A stretch of 46,682 nucleotides of DNA from an uncultured Methylophilaceae bacterium (GCA_903863255.1 CAIPBJ010000015.1:1-46682); one strand, 5' to 3'; counted from the stretch's first letter, positions 8,987 to 18,600 are shown. The notes: a model not told the origin generated them from the letters alone. Translations and numbers: made by a program.

Positions 8987-9262
8987 TCAGTCTTTGTCGT
9001 TCAGGAATGCTTTGATCTCCTCGCGGATATCTGGTAAATCCTCCAGGCAAACGCCATAGAAGAACTTTCCTCCCGGAGCCAGCCTTAGATTCGGTCCATT
9101 TTCACAGCGGCCGAGGCACAGGGTTCGATCGAGTTCAATAGGCAGTTGCTTGTCATGGATATCTTTTTCGATCGCCATGGCAATCGCTTCACTGCCTCTT
9201 GCGCCGCAGGAGGGCAGGCCAGGATTGACTCGCTGATTGACGCAGACGATAAGCTTCTTCAT
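8987..9262 (-). CDS. Thioredoxin-like [2Fe-2S] ferredoxin domain protein
   Basis: A 91-residue protein of the thioredoxin-fold 2Fe-2S ferredoxin group, as in the NuoE C-terminal domain and the Shethna protein family. The four ligand cysteines are in the expected pattern: VCVNQR near the N-terminus, LPSCGARGS, LCLGRCENGPN and YGVCLEDL. Its redox partner is unknown. The ATG overlaps the lpxH stop by 4 bp (ATGA), so translation is coupled to lipid A synthesis although no functional link is evident. It converges on the HD-GYP gene with only 12 bp between stop codons and no visible terminator. Confidence 0.88.
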   Translation of the reverse strand: MKKLIVCVNQRVNPGLPSCGARGSEAIAMAIEKDIHDKQLPIELDRTLCLGRCENGPNLRLAPGGKFFYGVCLEDLPDIREEIKAFLNDKD

Positions 9263-10029
9263 GGCAAGGATTGCCTGTCAGCCCTTATCGGTAAGGCTTT
9301 GAGGCCATTTTCATCAAGCCTTATGCAACTTCCCTGTTCGTACCAGTCTCCCAGAACCCATCTTTCAGTCATGTGTCCGTCTTTCTGTATCCGGTGTTGT
9401 CCAGGCCTGTGGGTATGGCCATGAATCAGAACGTCGGGGTGGCCGAATTCACGAATCATTTCTGAAACAGCCTCGCTGTTGACATCCATGATCGATTCCG
9501 ATTTGTTTGATTTTTCAATTTCACTTTGTTCTCGAAGTTTCTCGATAAGGGCTTTTCTTGATGCAAGTGATTGTGAAAGGAATGCTGCCTGCCAGGACGG
9601 GCTCCTGACTTGTTGACGGAACGCTTGATAGGCCACATCGTCCGTGCATAGGCTATCGCCATGACTGAGCAATATTCTTTTCCCGTGTGACACGATAAGC
9701 GAGGGATCTTTAAGAATCGTTATACCCGCTCGTTGAGAGAAGCTGTCCGATATAAGAAAATCCCGATTGCCATGCATCAGGAAGATTTGAGTTCCAGTCT
9801 TGGCCAGGTTAAGGAAATGCTCCGCGATGGTCGTGTTAAGCGCATCATCGATATCGTCGTCTCCTGCCCAGTATTCGAACAGATCACCCAATATGTATAA
9901 CGCGTCTGTTTCACGAGGTAAAGACGACAGAAAGTCGAGAAAGAGTCGAGTTATCTGCGGTCTTGTTCGACAAAGATGCAAGTCGGAAATAAACAAAATA
10001 GGCTTGTTTTGCTTCCCGACTCGTATCAT
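9259..10029 (-). CDS. lpxH: UDP-2,3-diacylglucosamine diphosphatase
   Basis: Hydrolyses UDP-2,3-diacylglucosamine to lipid X in lipid A synthesis at the inner face of the cytoplasmic membrane. The calcineurin-type metal motifs are all present: SDLHLC (Asp16, His18), GDLFEYWAGDDD, MHGNRDFLI, LSHGDSLCTDD and the final HGHTHRPGQH. Length is 256 residues, slightly longer than the E. coli protein (240). LpxH rather than LpxI confirms the usual gamma/betaproteobacterial lipid A pathway. It lies 48 bp after ppiB on the same strand, a gene order frequent in Betaproteobacteria. Confidence 0.95.
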   Translation of the reverse strand: MIRVGKQNKPILFISDLHLCRTRPQITRLFLDFLSSLPRETDALYILGDLFEYWAGDDDIDDALNTTIAEHFLNLAKTGTQIFLMHGNRDFLISDSFSQRAGITILKDPSLIVSHGKRILLSHGDSLCTDDVAYQAFRQQVRSPSWQAAFLSQSLASRKALIEKLREQSEIEKSNKSESIMDVNSEAVSEMIREFGHPDVLIHGHTHRPGQHRIQKDGHMTERWVLGDWYEQGSCIRLDENGLKALPIRADRQSLP

Positions 10030-10077
10030 GGGTTTGCCAGCTTTAACTTTTCCAGTGGAACGTTATCGTTTCAAGCG

Positions 10078-10569
10078 TCAGCAAATCTCAGCGCGTTCGA
10101 TGATCACGCTTTCGACTGGGACATCCTGATGACCGCTGCGACTGCCGGTCTTGACCTTGGCGATTTGGTCAACGACATCGGCGCCTTCAGTAACTTTGCC
10201 AAAGACGCAATAACCCCATCCCTGGGAAGTCGGGGCGGTAAAGTTTAAAAAGTCATTGTCAGCGACATTAATGAAGAACTGGCTGCTAGCCGAATCCGGA
10301 TTGGGGGTGCGAGCCATGGCGATCGTGTATTTGCTGTTCGAAAGGCCGTTATTTGCCTCGTTCTTGATGGGATTGTTGGTTGGTTTCTGCTGCATGTTGG
10401 ACTGGAATCCACCACCTTGAATCATGAAACCATCGATTACTCGGTGGAAAATTGTTCCGTTATAGAAGTTGTTTTCTACATATTGGATAAAATTGGCAGT
10501 CGTAATGGGCGCTTTTTCTTCATCAAGTGCCAGGGTGATAACGCCAAAATTTGTATGAAGTTTAACCAC
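10078..10569 (-). CDS. ppiB: Peptidyl-prolyl cis-trans isomerase B (cyclophilin)
   Basis: Cytosolic cyclophilin catalysing proline isomerisation during folding. The 163 residues have no signal peptide. The active-site motifs are intact: [15 protein letters not shown] (catalytic Arg), the M-Q-Q region, [24 protein letters not shown] and [14 protein letters not shown]. Its length and start are exactly those of PpiB. It is placed between the L,D-transpeptidase gene and lpxH on the same strand, with a 55-bp gap upstream that contains a short AT-rich stretch but no clear hairpin. Confidence 0.96.
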   Translation of the reverse strand: MVKLHTNFGVITLALDEEKAPITTANFIQYVENNFYNGTIFHRVIDGFMIQGGGFQSNMQQKPTNNPIKNEANNGLSNSKYTIAMARTPNPDSASSQFFINVADNDFLNFTAPTSQGWGYCVFGKVTEGADVVDQIAKVKTGSRSGHQDVPVESVIIERAEIC

Positions 10570-10624
10570 GATTTTTCCTTTAGATACTAGTTTATATTAA
10601 GAACAGCGATAATGTTGCAACAGA

Positions 10625-11851
10625 CTATGCAGAACCTTCGTAAATGATTTTCCAATGATTGTTCTCCTTGACCCAATACTGCCTTTTTGTCATTTGGCTA
10701 TCAAGCACGTTGCTCTTGAAACTCTGGTCGAACGTAACAACTGCCATTTTGTTTGGGCTGCCCGGGTAGCTAAAAACGCTCATATTTGAAATTTTAATGG
10801 TGACATCGGGTTTGCTTGATTGAATCCTTCTCTTTTCAGATGACCAGCGGTTAAAGTTCATTTCGCCGTTAGAAAAGCTAGTGGAATAATGGGATAAGTA
10901 GATATCGGTATTTTGTGATTGCCAATCTTTGCGCCAGGTTTCGATTGAGTCCATTAAGTCTTTCTTTTCATCCTGGGATGCTTCTTTCTGGATCCATTGC
11001 AGGTGGTTCGCAACGATAAACGGAACCTTGCCTTTCTGAAGAATATCCATCATTGAATTCAGGTCCTCGTTGGAGACGACGATGCAACCATCGCTTGCCT
11101 GGGGAGCTCTGCTGTAGGTGTTATGAGGCGTTCCATGAAGCCAGATGCCATTTCCTGTCTTGCCAAGGCGCCTGTCCCATTCATTTGGATAATTTAAGGG
11201 AAAGGCTGCGTCTCCGTACATCTCGTCGAGCTTCTTCGTCAGTTTGGGCGCAGTGAAATATACGCCAAGTGGCGTGCGTTTGTCGCCTTGCGTGTGTTTT
11301 TCAAAACCGTTCTTGCCAATGGTCGCATAGTAGTCAGCAACGTATTCTGGTTTTCCGTCATTATTACTGTAGAGGTAGAGGCGTGAATTGTCGACGTCGA
11401 CGACGATCGCATATTTTTGCTCGTTGCTAAACTGCCATATTACATCAGGAAGCTTGTCAGATTTCGAGGCGGACAGATAATGCTCGATTCGTTTTTTTGC
11501 CTCGTCTCTAAGGTCTGAGACATCTTCAGACGTCGAAGATGCGCTTCCGAAAGACTGGAACTGCTGCGCCTGAGCCATCAGCAGGTCACCTCGAACGAGT
11601 TGAGCTAACCGGAAGTTGGGAGTCGACTGGAGCAACAGATTGACGGTGTCGAGCGCTTGGTTCAGATGGCCTTCCGTTATCTCCATGAGACTTTTTACCA
11701 GCAGATCTTCAGTATGCTTGCCTGAAATGTTATTGGGCACACGAATGCCGTCCGCACATACGTCCAAAGAGAACGCAAAACAAGTCACACAGGCGATCAG
11801 AAAAAGAGATTTAATCTTCGACATCCGTTCAATTGCTATCTTCTTGTTCAC
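10625..11851 (-). CDS. L,D-transpeptidase (YkuD) with C-terminal NTF2-like domain
   Basis: Exported peptidoglycan enzyme. A signal peptide (about residues 12-33), an N-terminal helical repeat-like region (about 45-130), and a YkuD catalytic domain (about 145-282) with His239 in WLHGTP and Cys256 in ASDGCIVVS. In the family these residues form 3-3 crosslinks or attach proteins to peptidoglycan. The last hundred residues (about 303-408, ETWRKDWQSQNTDIYLSHYS onward) form an NTF2/DUF4440-like module also found at the end of the gene directly upstream. The GTG at 11851 overlaps the previous stop (TAGTG); an ATG at 11824 would give a shorter, more typical signal peptide. Confidence 0.9.
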   Translation of the reverse strand: MNKKIAIERMSKIKSLFLIACVTCFAFSLDVCADGIRVPNNISGKHTEDLLVKSLMEITEGHLNQALDTVNLLLQSTPNFRLAQLVRGDLLMAQAQQFQSFGSASSTSEDVSDLRDEAKKRIEHYLSASKSDKLPDVIWQFSNEQKYAIVVDVDNSRLYLYSNNDGKPEYVADYYATIGKNGFEKHTQGDKRTPLGVYFTAPKLTKKLDEMYGDAAFPLNYPNEWDRRLGKTGNGIWLHGTPHNTYSRAPQASDGCIVVSNEDLNSMMDILQKGKVPFIVANHLQWIQKEASQDEKKDLMDSIETWRKDWQSQNTDIYLSHYSTSFSNGEMNFNRWSSEKRRIQSSKPDVTIKISNMSVFSYPGSPNKMAVVTFDQSFKSNVLDSQMTKRQYWVKENNHWKIIYEGSA

Positions 11852-12882
11852 TATCGTTCAGTTATTTCCTGTTGTATCAGCCAACTTCCGTCCTCTTTAA
11901 CCATAAAGAGTGACTTGACCGTGTGTTTCGACAAACTTCCGGAATGATAATACTGTTTGAAGGCTGCCTTGGCATGGTTATTGTCGATCATGATGATGTG
12001 CAGGTTGGAGACCTCCACCACGATTTTCTCGGGTTTATCGATACGGTCACGACGAGTCTTTTCCCATTCCGTCCTGTTTTGACCATCGGGTGCCTTGAAA
12101 CTTGATGCATATGCGCTCAGGTAAGTATCGACGTGCTTTGCTGACCAGGCATTTGCCCAGGACACGACTGCCGAACGGATAGCCTCAGAGTCAGGTTTGT
12201 TTTGAGTGTCATCTTTAGCCGGGTTTTCAGGTTCTGCAGACTTCGGTTCGATGGGTTTGGTGACTTCGGCCCGTCGAATCGGCATGATTGGCGTGGCATT
12301 TTCAGGTTTCGACAGAACGGGCTTTAATGATGAAGCTGTGGCGGTTGCTGCCTGTTGAGGGTTCCTGTTCGACACGCTGAACAGATCTTTGATCATCATC
12401 AGCTTGTTTTGAGCTCTTGCATTGCTTCCGTCGAGTTGAAGCGCTTTTCCGTATGCCTCCGAAGCCATTTTGGCGTAAATGTCACCGAGATTCTCATGTG
12501 CTATCGCATAACTTGGATGTGTCTTGATTGCACTTTCAAGGGCTTTCCTGGCTTTTTCGTACTGTCCCTGATCCGCATAGAGAACGGCAAGGTTGTTATA
12601 GGGTTCAGGAAGGGCAGGGTATTTTTCGGTAAGTTCTGTGAACGCTTTGATCGCTTCGTCTTTATGGTTCTCATCAGCGAGCATCACGCCTCGCATAAAT
12701 AGTGCCTGAACGTCAGTGGGATTGGCACTGATATGGGCATTCAAACGATCCATGGCAGCGGATTCTTGTCCCTGGCTTGCCTGTTGGGCGATATCCTTTA
12801 AGTCATCAGCAATTGCTGTACCGGAAACAATTATTGAATAAATAAAAAGGATGCAAACCGATAAAACGCGTGAATAAGGCAT
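11851..12882 (-). CDS. Exported TPR protein with C-terminal NTF2-like domain
   Basis: A 343-residue protein with a signal peptide (MPYSRVLSVCILFIYSII, cut near TAIA-DD). About three tetratricopeptide repeats follow (roughly 30-155; ALFMRGVMLADENHKDEAIKA, PYNNLAVLYADQGQYEKARK, AHENLGDIYAKMASEAYGKA). A Pro/Lys-rich linker leads to a C-terminal module (about 233-343, SWANAWSAKHVDTYLSAYAS) clearly homologous to the end of the downstream L,D-transpeptidase. The two genes overlap by one base and probably act together at the cell wall, the TPR protein perhaps as scaffold; that role is inference. The exact function is unknown. Confidence 0.85.
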   Translation of the reverse strand: MPYSRVLSVCILFIYSIIVSGTAIADDLKDIAQQASQGQESAAMDRLNAHISANPTDVQALFMRGVMLADENHKDEAIKAFTELTEKYPALPEPYNNLAVLYADQGQYEKARKALESAIKTHPSYAIAHENLGDIYAKMASEAYGKALQLDGSNARAQNKLMMIKDLFSVSNRNPQQAATATASSLKPVLSKPENATPIMPIRRAEVTKPIEPKSAEPENPAKDDTQNKPDSEAIRSAVVSWANAWSAKHVDTYLSAYASSFKAPDGQNRTEWEKTRRDRIDKPEKIVVEVSNLHIIMIDNNHAKAAFKQYYHSGSLSKHTVKSLFMVKEDGSWLIQQEITER

Positions 12883-13026
12883 TGTGATATACTTTTTGCA
12901 GTTTTCTTAAGTCGTTGATTCTATCAAAAAGCCTATGCTTGCACCAATAGATCAATGCATAAACATAGATATTTAGCGTCAAACGCTAACTGGATATCCT
13001 TCAATATTATAAAACTGGGTGACAAA

Positions 13027-14400
13027 ATGCTAAAAATATACAATACATTGGCCAGAGAAAAGCAAGTCTTCGAGCCGATAGACCCTGGCAAAATCAAAAT
13101 GTACGTATGTGGAATGACTGTTTACGATTTCTGTCATCTTGGACATGCCCGTGTCATGGTGGTTTTCGACATGGTCAACCGCTGGTTGAGGACAAGCGGG
13201 TTTGACGTCACCTATGTGCGGAACATAACGGATATCGATGATAAGATCATCAAGCGTGCAAATGAAAATAATGAAACCATACACGAACTGACGAACCGCT
13301 TCATTTCGGCCATGGATGAGGACTCTGCGAAACTGGGGATCATTCGACCGGATCTGGAACCGCGTGCAACCGACTACATTGATGGAATGATAAAAATGAT
13401 TTCGGCATTGATCGAGAAAGGCTTTGCTTATCATGCCGCGAATGGAGACGTTTTTTATTCTGTAAATCAATTCAATGAATATGGAAAACTCTCCGGAAAG
13501 TCACTTGAGGATCTTCGGGCGGGAGAGCGTGTCGAAGTGGATAGCTTCAAGAAGGACCCGATGGACTTCGTGCTGTGGAAATCTGCCAAGCCAAATGAGC
13601 CAAGTTGGGATTCCCCATGGGGTAAAGGCCGTCCAGGCTGGCATATTGAATGTTCCGTGATGGGTGCCCACCATTTAGGCCGGCATTTTGATATCCATGG
13701 AGGCGGCCAGGATCTTCAGTTCCCTCATCACGAAAACGAAATCGCCCAATCCGAGGCCGCACATAACTGCAAGTTCGTTAATTATTGGATGCACAATGGT
13801 TTTGTGCGTGTGGATGACGAAAAGATGTCCAAGTCGCTTGGAAATTTCTTCACGATACGTGAAGTGCTTGAAAAATATGATCCGGAAGTCGTTCGGTTTT
13901 TCATTCTTCGAGCCCATTACCGAAGTCCCCTTAATTATTCAGATCAGCATCTTGACGATGCCAAGCAAGGTCTTACACGGTTTTATACTGCGCTTCGCGG
14001 ATTTGAATTCAGTAATTCAGAAATTAACTGGTCTGATCCTGTGGCCCAAAAATTCAAGGATGCAATGGACGACGATTTCAATACGCCAGAAGCATTTGCC
14101 CTTTTGTTTGATCTTGTGAATGATCTGAACAAATCCAGATCGGAACATACGGCTGCGCTCCTTAAAGGCTTGGCTGGGGTGCTGGGGTTATTGCAACGTG
14201 ATTCTGATTCGTTCCTGAAGGGGGGTGAATCATCTGAAAATGGATTGACCTCTGAACGAATCGATCAGCTGATCCAAGAGCGCATCGACCAACGTAAGGC
14301 TAGGAATTTTGCTGAAGCGGATCGTATCCGAAAAGAACTTGCGGAGAATGGCATCATCCTTGAAGACACGCCACAAGGAACAAGCTGGCGGCGCGAGTAA
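13027..14400 (+). CDS. cysS: Cysteinyl-tRNA synthetase
   Basis: Charges tRNA-Cys with cysteine. The 457-residue product has the zinc ligand Cys28 in [10 protein letters not shown], the HIGH-type motif HLGHAR (37-42), zinc-site residues in [13 protein letters not shown] and HHENEIAQ, and the KMSKSLGN loop. The C-terminal DALR-like region ends with [21 protein letters not shown] as in other bacterial CysRS. I use ATG 13027, which matches the family N-terminus (MLKIYNT) and has a GGGTGA ribosome site; the frame stays open upstream to 12955 but that extension is not conserved. It is divergent from the TPR gene with a 144-bp gap. Confidence 0.97.
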   Translation: MLKIYNTLAREKQVFEPIDPGKIKMYVCGMTVYDFCHLGHARVMVVFDMVNRWLRTSGFDVTYVRNITDIDDKIIKRANENNETIHELTNRFISAMDEDSAKLGIIRPDLEPRATDYIDGMIKMISALIEKGFAYHAANGDVFYSVNQFNEYGKLSGKSLEDLRAGERVEVDSFKKDPMDFVLWKSAKPNEPSWDSPWGKGRPGWHIECSVMGAHHLGRHFDIHGGGQDLQFPHHENEIAQSEAAHNCKFVNYWMHNGFVRVDDEKMSKSLGNFFTIREVLEKYDPEVVRFFILRAHYRSPLNYSDQHLDDAKQGLTRFYTALRGFEFSNSEINWSDPVAQKFKDAMDDDFNTPEAFALLFDLVNDLNKSRSEHTAALLKGLAGVLGLLQRDSDSFLKGGESSENGLTSERIDQLIQERIDQRKARNFAEADRIRKELAENGIILEDTPQGTSWRRE

Positions 14401-14576
14401 TTGACACCCATGTCAGGTCGATTGGCCTGAGCCTTGCTTATTCTTTCAATGGCACCTCCTGTTCAACGGTTCCATTAGCCGTGAGCTCTTACTGCCGTTC
14501 CGAAAGTGTGCATTCGCACTTTTCTGATGTCATGAAGAGCCACCTAAATAGATAATTTCTTTTTGAAGGAGTTGAG

Positions 14577-14909
14577 ATGAAAGAAATCAAGGCGGTCATT
14601 CAACATAGCAAACTGCCAAAAATAAGGTCGGCACTTCGAAATATAAAGGGTTTCCAAGGCATGGTCGTTTCTGAAGTTGAAGACTCGGGTGAGAACCTGG
14701 CCATGTATAAGCTTGGGATACTGGAGGACTTCGTGAACTACAGTCCAAAAGTGCTTATCACGACAGTCGTGCCAGACCACCTGGCAGAAGGAATATTGCA
14801 TCTTTTGGTCGAGGTCGGATATTCGGGGCGGATCGGGGACGGGATGGTCTGGGTGACCCCCGTTGAACGGTTTGTCCATCTTTCCGAGAAAATAACGGTT
14901 CTCGACTAA
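14577..14909 (+). CDS. PII-like signal protein, divergent T-loop
   Basis: A 110-residue member of the GlnB/PII superfamily, which forms trimers and binds nucleotides to control partner proteins. The fold is recognisable: MKEIKAVIQHSKLPKIRSAL, PKVLITTVVPDHLAEGIL and GRIGDGMVWVTPVE align with GlnB. Aligning back from PKV puts Asp where GlnB has the uridylylated Tyr51, and the basic nucleotide-binding residues after GDG are partly replaced (GDGM rather than GDGK). It is therefore unlikely to be controlled by GlnD. It has a strong GAAGGAG ribosome site and stands alone, with no amt, glnA or transporter beside it, so its target is unknown. Confidence 0.82.
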   Translation: MKEIKAVIQHSKLPKIRSALRNIKGFQGMVVSEVEDSGENLAMYKLGILEDFVNYSPKVLITTVVPDHLAEGILHLLVEVGYSGRIGDGMVWVTPVERFVHLSEKITVLD

Positions 14910-15256
14910 AGGCTTGTTCCCTTAATCAAAACCGGTTGTCGTTCAAACCGATTGACCTTTTTACCTATTTGTTGACAATAGGATCATTTTGTTCGATTAA
15001 TTCTTCACTATCAGGGTGTTGTATCATTTTCTTTTGAAATTTGTTTAAATATGTTTAAAATGGATTCAACGAGATTCATGGTTGCTGGATGCTAAGTTTT
15101 CAAACAGAGTCGTGGTCAGCGTGAATGGTCGAAAAGCCTTCACGGTCTTTCATTTCTCGTATTAAGCGCATTTGGCAGGGCTTATTTGTGCAATTGAAAT
15201 GATGCTGATAAATTAAAATCAGACAATCTCATACAATAATAACAAGGACCCATGAA
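14910..15256. other. Intergenic region before the PhnD-like gene
   Basis: AT-rich 347-bp gap without an ORF I can support. TTGACA at 14972-14977 could be a -35 element, but a good -10 at 17 bp is missing. A hairpin with arms CGTGAA (15120-15125) and TTCACG (15139-15144), extended by GG/CC and with an 8-base loop, lies about 110 bp before the next start. It has no T-run, so it is not an intrinsic terminator, and I could not match it to a c-di-GMP or other known riboswitch. The ribosome site AAGGA at 15245-15249 serves the next gene. Confidence 0.45.
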
Positions 15257-16126
15257 GTGTTAAGATCGATTTCGGTGGATTGGATTAAGATTTTCGTCCT
15301 TGGTGTATCACTGTTCGTTTCCATCCATGGTCAGGCGAATCAAGTAAATAAGCCTTATACTTTTTATGTCGTCCCGCAGACATCGCCAGTTTCAATTCAT
15401 CGAGCCTGGATACCCGTTCTTCAAAGACTTAGTAAGGAAACCGGATTTACTTTTGAATTAAAGATCCCTCCGACCATTACAGCTTTTGAGTCGGATTTGT
15501 TTAAAGGGAAGCCCGATTTTGCATTCATGAACCCCTATCATTTTATCTTGGCAAGGAAGCGGCTAGGTTATACAGGATTGGTCCGCGACTCGTATTTGCC
15601 GTTAAAAGGGATTATTGTCGTCAAGAATGATTCTTTAATTCGTTCGATTGATGAGTTGGATGGAAAGGAATTGGCGTTTCCCTCACCGAATGCTTTCGCT
15701 GCATCGCTTTACATTAGAGCAATACTGGCTTCCAAGGGAATAAAGGTGATACCTAAGTACGTGAACACCCATGGTAACGTCTACCGTAACGTTTTACTTG
15801 AAGACGTAGTCGCGGGAGGGGGCATCAATAATACATTCGACCGTGAATCGATCGAAGTGCGCAGTCAGTTGCGGATCCTGTATGTGACACCGAGTACGTG
15901 TCCCCATCCGCTTGCGGCCAGTTCAAGAATGCCGGATGAGGTAAGGGAAAAGGTGATTCTTGCGCTCATCAAGCTGGCCAGCGATCCAGCTAATGAACCG
16001 ATGTTCGATGATATCCAGATGCAAAAGCCGGTAAGAGTCGATTACGACCGCGATTATGCTGGATTGGAAACTCTCAGGCTCGATAAATTTTTCGTTGAAG
16101 ACAGTGATGAAAAGTTTACGCCATAA
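15257..16126 (+). CDS. PhnD-like periplasmic substrate-binding protein
   Basis: A 289-residue protein of the phosphate/phosphite/phosphonate (PhnD) binding-protein family. A signal peptide spans about residues 9-27 (KIFVLGVSLFVSIHGQA-NQ). Family features include AWIPVLQRLSKETGF, PDFAFMNPYHF, the IDELDGKELAFPSPNAFAAS motif and GGGINNTFDRES. No ABC permease or ATPase gene is near; instead it overlaps by 20 bp the start of a membrane PAS-GGDEF-EAL gene. Such SBP genes beside signalling enzymes often act as sensory receptors rather than transport components. The start is GTG with AAGGA eight bases upstream; the nearby ATG at 15252 is out of frame and closes at once. Confidence 0.85.
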   Translation: MLRSISVDWIKIFVLGVSLFVSIHGQANQVNKPYTFYVVPQTSPVSIHRAWIPVLQRLSKETGFTFELKIPPTITAFESDLFKGKPDFAFMNPYHFILARKRLGYTGLVRDSYLPLKGIIVVKNDSLIRSIDELDGKELAFPSPNAFAASLYIRAILASKGIKVIPKYVNTHGNVYRNVLLEDVVAGGGINNTFDRESIEVRSQLRILYVTPSTCPHPLAASSRMPDEVREKVILALIKLASDPANEPMFDDIQMQKPVRVDYDRDYAGLETLRLDKFFVEDSDEKFTP

Positions 16127-18524
16127 CCTTTACAGTCGGCTCATTCTGCTTTGTGCCGGAATATCTGCACTGTCTGTGATCGTTCTTGGAGCTTATACAG
16201 CTTCTGAACAGAGCAAGTTGACCACTCGTATGGTAATACAGCATTCCGACGAGATATCCCACGGGATGGTCAATGCGTTAACTGACGAATTGGTGACAGA
16301 AAATTACGATGAAATTGAACTATTGATCAGTGAGTTCGCCTCGTATCCAGATCTCATTAAGATTGAAGTGGTGAAGCCGGACGGAAAGGTCATCGTCTCC
16401 GCCAACAGAAACCTTGAGACCGGCAAACTGGGTCTGATTCATGGAGGATATTTAGCGCCTCCTAAAGCAGGAATCAAAATCTGCAAAATTATTGACGATA
16501 AGGTCATTACCTGGGAACCTGTTATTGCTGGTGACCTGGTGGGATGGGTTCATACAGAGCTGTCCTTGCAAAGGATTGCCGGATTCAAGCAAAGGATCTT
16601 GTTTGAAACAGGATTGTTCGCCATTTTTGCAATCCTTGCGTCAGTTACCGTCGCATGGCTTTCTTTACGCAAATCGATGTTTGAAATCAAGACTGCGGCT
16701 AAATTCGCAATCGCCCTGCCCGAAAATGACGGGCAGCTTCTAGAAATTTCCTCCCATACTGCTGAAATCGAGAATTTGATTGAAGCGCTGAACTCCGCAG
16801 CCATGAAGCTGAATAAGCAGGAAGCTGAACGACTGGAATCGGATATACAGTTGCGCATAGCGGCAACAGCATTTGAATCACAAGAAGGAATGATGATCAC
16901 GGATGAAAATGGAACGATCCTCCGAATCAATCATGCATTCAGCAAAATCACAGGGTATTCGGCGGAGGAAGTGATAGGTAAGAATCCCCGAATCCTGAGC
17001 TCGGGCTTGCAAGATAATTTGTTCTACCAGAACTTTTGGGAAATCTTGAACGAAATCGGAATATGGGACGGGGAGATATTAAATCGTCGAAAGAACGGTG
17101 AGGAATACCCTGAACATCTGACCGTGACTGCCGTTAAAGACACACATGGAAAGATCACAAACTATGTCGCTACCTTAACCGATATCACGAACAGCAAGGC
17201 AGCAAAGGAAGAAATTGAAAGATTGGCGTTTTATGATTCGCTTACGCAGCTTCCTAACCGCCGACTGCTGATCGACCGCCTAAAACAGTCACTGGCTGCC
17301 AGCGCAAGGAGTGGTCAAAAGGGCGCATTAATCTTTTTAGACCTCGATCATTTCAAGACACTGAACGACACGCTCGGACACGATACAGGGGATCTCCTAT
17401 TGCAACAGGTGTCGGAGCGTTTGAAACTCTGCGTGCGGGAGGAAGATACCGTGTCACGATTTGGAGGCGACGAATTTGTGGTTATGCTGGAAAATCTCAG
17501 CCTGGATGAGTACGAGGCAGCTAAGCTGGCTGAAAAGGTCGGGGAAAAGATTTTGCAGAGTCTCAACCTTCCTTACCTCTTAGGGACAAATCACTATAAG
17601 ACGACATCCAGTATAGGTATAACCTTACTCAATGATCACGACAGCAACGTTGAGGACCTGCTGAAGCAGGCAGACATTGCCATGTATCAGTCTAAGAAAA
17701 GCGGACGAAATGCGGTGAGTTTTTTCGATCCTGATATGCAGGCATCCATCAATGCGAGGGTCCAGATCGAGGCCGAGTTGTACAACGCGTTGCTTAACCA
17801 GCAGTTCCGCTTGTACTATCAGGTTACTGTAGACGAGAACAGAAGGGCTTCGGGAGCGGAAGCATTGATTCGTTGGTTCCATCCGGAACGTGGCATGGTT
17901 CCGCCCGCGGATTTCATTCCATTGGCGGAAGAGACGGGATTGATACTGGAAATAGGAAAGTGGGTGCTTGACACAGCCTGCCTCCAATTAAGTTTCTGGA
18001 AACATGATCCTTTGACCAGGTATCTTACCTTGTCGGTAAATGTGAGTGCGCGTCAGTTCCATCAGCCAAACTTCGTTGAAGAGGTCCAGGAAGCCGTCAG
18101 GAAGCATGAGATCGATCCTGAAATGCTCAAGCTGGAGCTTACAGAAAGCATGCTGATCCAGAATATACAAGTGACCATAGAAAAGATGAATGCCTTGAAC
18201 GAGATTGGGGTTCAATTGGCGCTTGATGATTTCGGGACGGGTTACTCATCCCTGCAGTATCTTAAACAGCTACCTTTGGATCAGCTCAAGATTGACCGTT
18301 CTTTTGTTAGGGATCTGGTTTTCGATACGAACGATCAGGCCATCGTTCGAACCATCATCGCCATGGCGAACAGCATGCATCTTAATGTTATTGCGGAAGG
18401 CGTCGAGACCGAAGAACAGCATCAGTTATTGATTCAATACGGCTGTAAACATTATCAGGGTTATCTTTTCAGCAAGCCTGTGCCAATAGGTAAACTCGAG
18501 AAGATGCTAATGAGTAAAATTTGA
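16107..18524 (+). CDS. Membrane PAS-GGDEF-EAL bifunctional c-di-GMP protein
   Basis: An 805-residue sensor enzyme. Membrane helices at about 11-31 and 165-187 enclose a periplasmic domain of some 130 residues. A PAS domain follows (about 250-365, GMMITDENGTILRINHAF), then a GGDEF domain with intact GGDEF (453-457) and an RxxD inhibitory site (444-447), then an EAL domain with EAL (585-587), the DDFGTGYSSL loop and KIDRSFV. Both synthesis and hydrolysis of c-di-GMP are possible by motif. The start at 16107 lies inside the upstream PhnD-like gene; an ATG at 16056 is open but would add residues before the hydrophobic N-terminus. The coupling suggests the binding protein reports to the periplasmic domain. 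Confidence 0.93.
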   Translation: MKSLRHNLYSRLILLCAGISALSVIVLGAYTASEQSKLTTRMVIQHSDEISHGMVNALTDELVTENYDEIELLISEFASYPDLIKIEVVKPDGKVIVSANRNLETGKLGLIHGGYLAPPKAGIKICKIIDDKVITWEPVIAGDLVGWVHTELSLQRIAGFKQRILFETGLFAIFAILASVTVAWLSLRKSMFEIKTAAKFAIALPENDGQLLEISSHTAEIENLIEALNSAAMKLNKQEAERLESDIQLRIAATAFESQEGMMITDENGTILRINHAFSKITGYSAEEVIGKNPRILSSGLQDNLFYQNFWEILNEIGIWDGEILNRRKNGEEYPEHLTVTAVKDTHGKITNYVATLTDITNSKAAKEEIERLAFYDSLTQLPNRRLLIDRLKQSLAASARSGQKGALIFLDLDHFKTLNDTLGHDTGDLLLQQVSERLKLCVREEDTVSRFGGDEFVVMLENLSLDEYEAAKLAEKVGEKILQSLNLPYLLGTNHYKTTSSIGITLLNDHDSNVEDLLKQADIAMYQSKKSGRNAVSFFDPDMQASINARVQIEAELYNALLNQQFRLYYQVTVDENRRASGAEALIRWFHPERGMVPPADFIPLAEETGLILEIGKWVLDTACLQLSFWKHDPLTRYLTLSVNVSARQFHQPNFVEEVQEAVRKHEIDPEMLKLELTESMLIQNIQVTIEKMNALNEIGVQLALDDFGTGYSSLQYLKQLPLDQLKIDRSFVRDLVFDTNDQAIVRTIIAMANSMHLNVIAEGVETEEQHQLLIQYGCKHYQGYLFSKPVPIGKLEKMLMSKI

Positions 18525-18600
18525 CTTCCTTCCCGCCATCAATGGCGATGGCTTACGCGCGATTTCGATAAAATATTGAAGATTGGATTATCGTCTAATT

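Noticed and set aside
15120-15144. Hairpin before the PhnD-like gene considered as a c-di-GMP riboswitch
   Set aside because: A single short stem without the conserved core of known c-di-GMP riboswitches and without a terminator.
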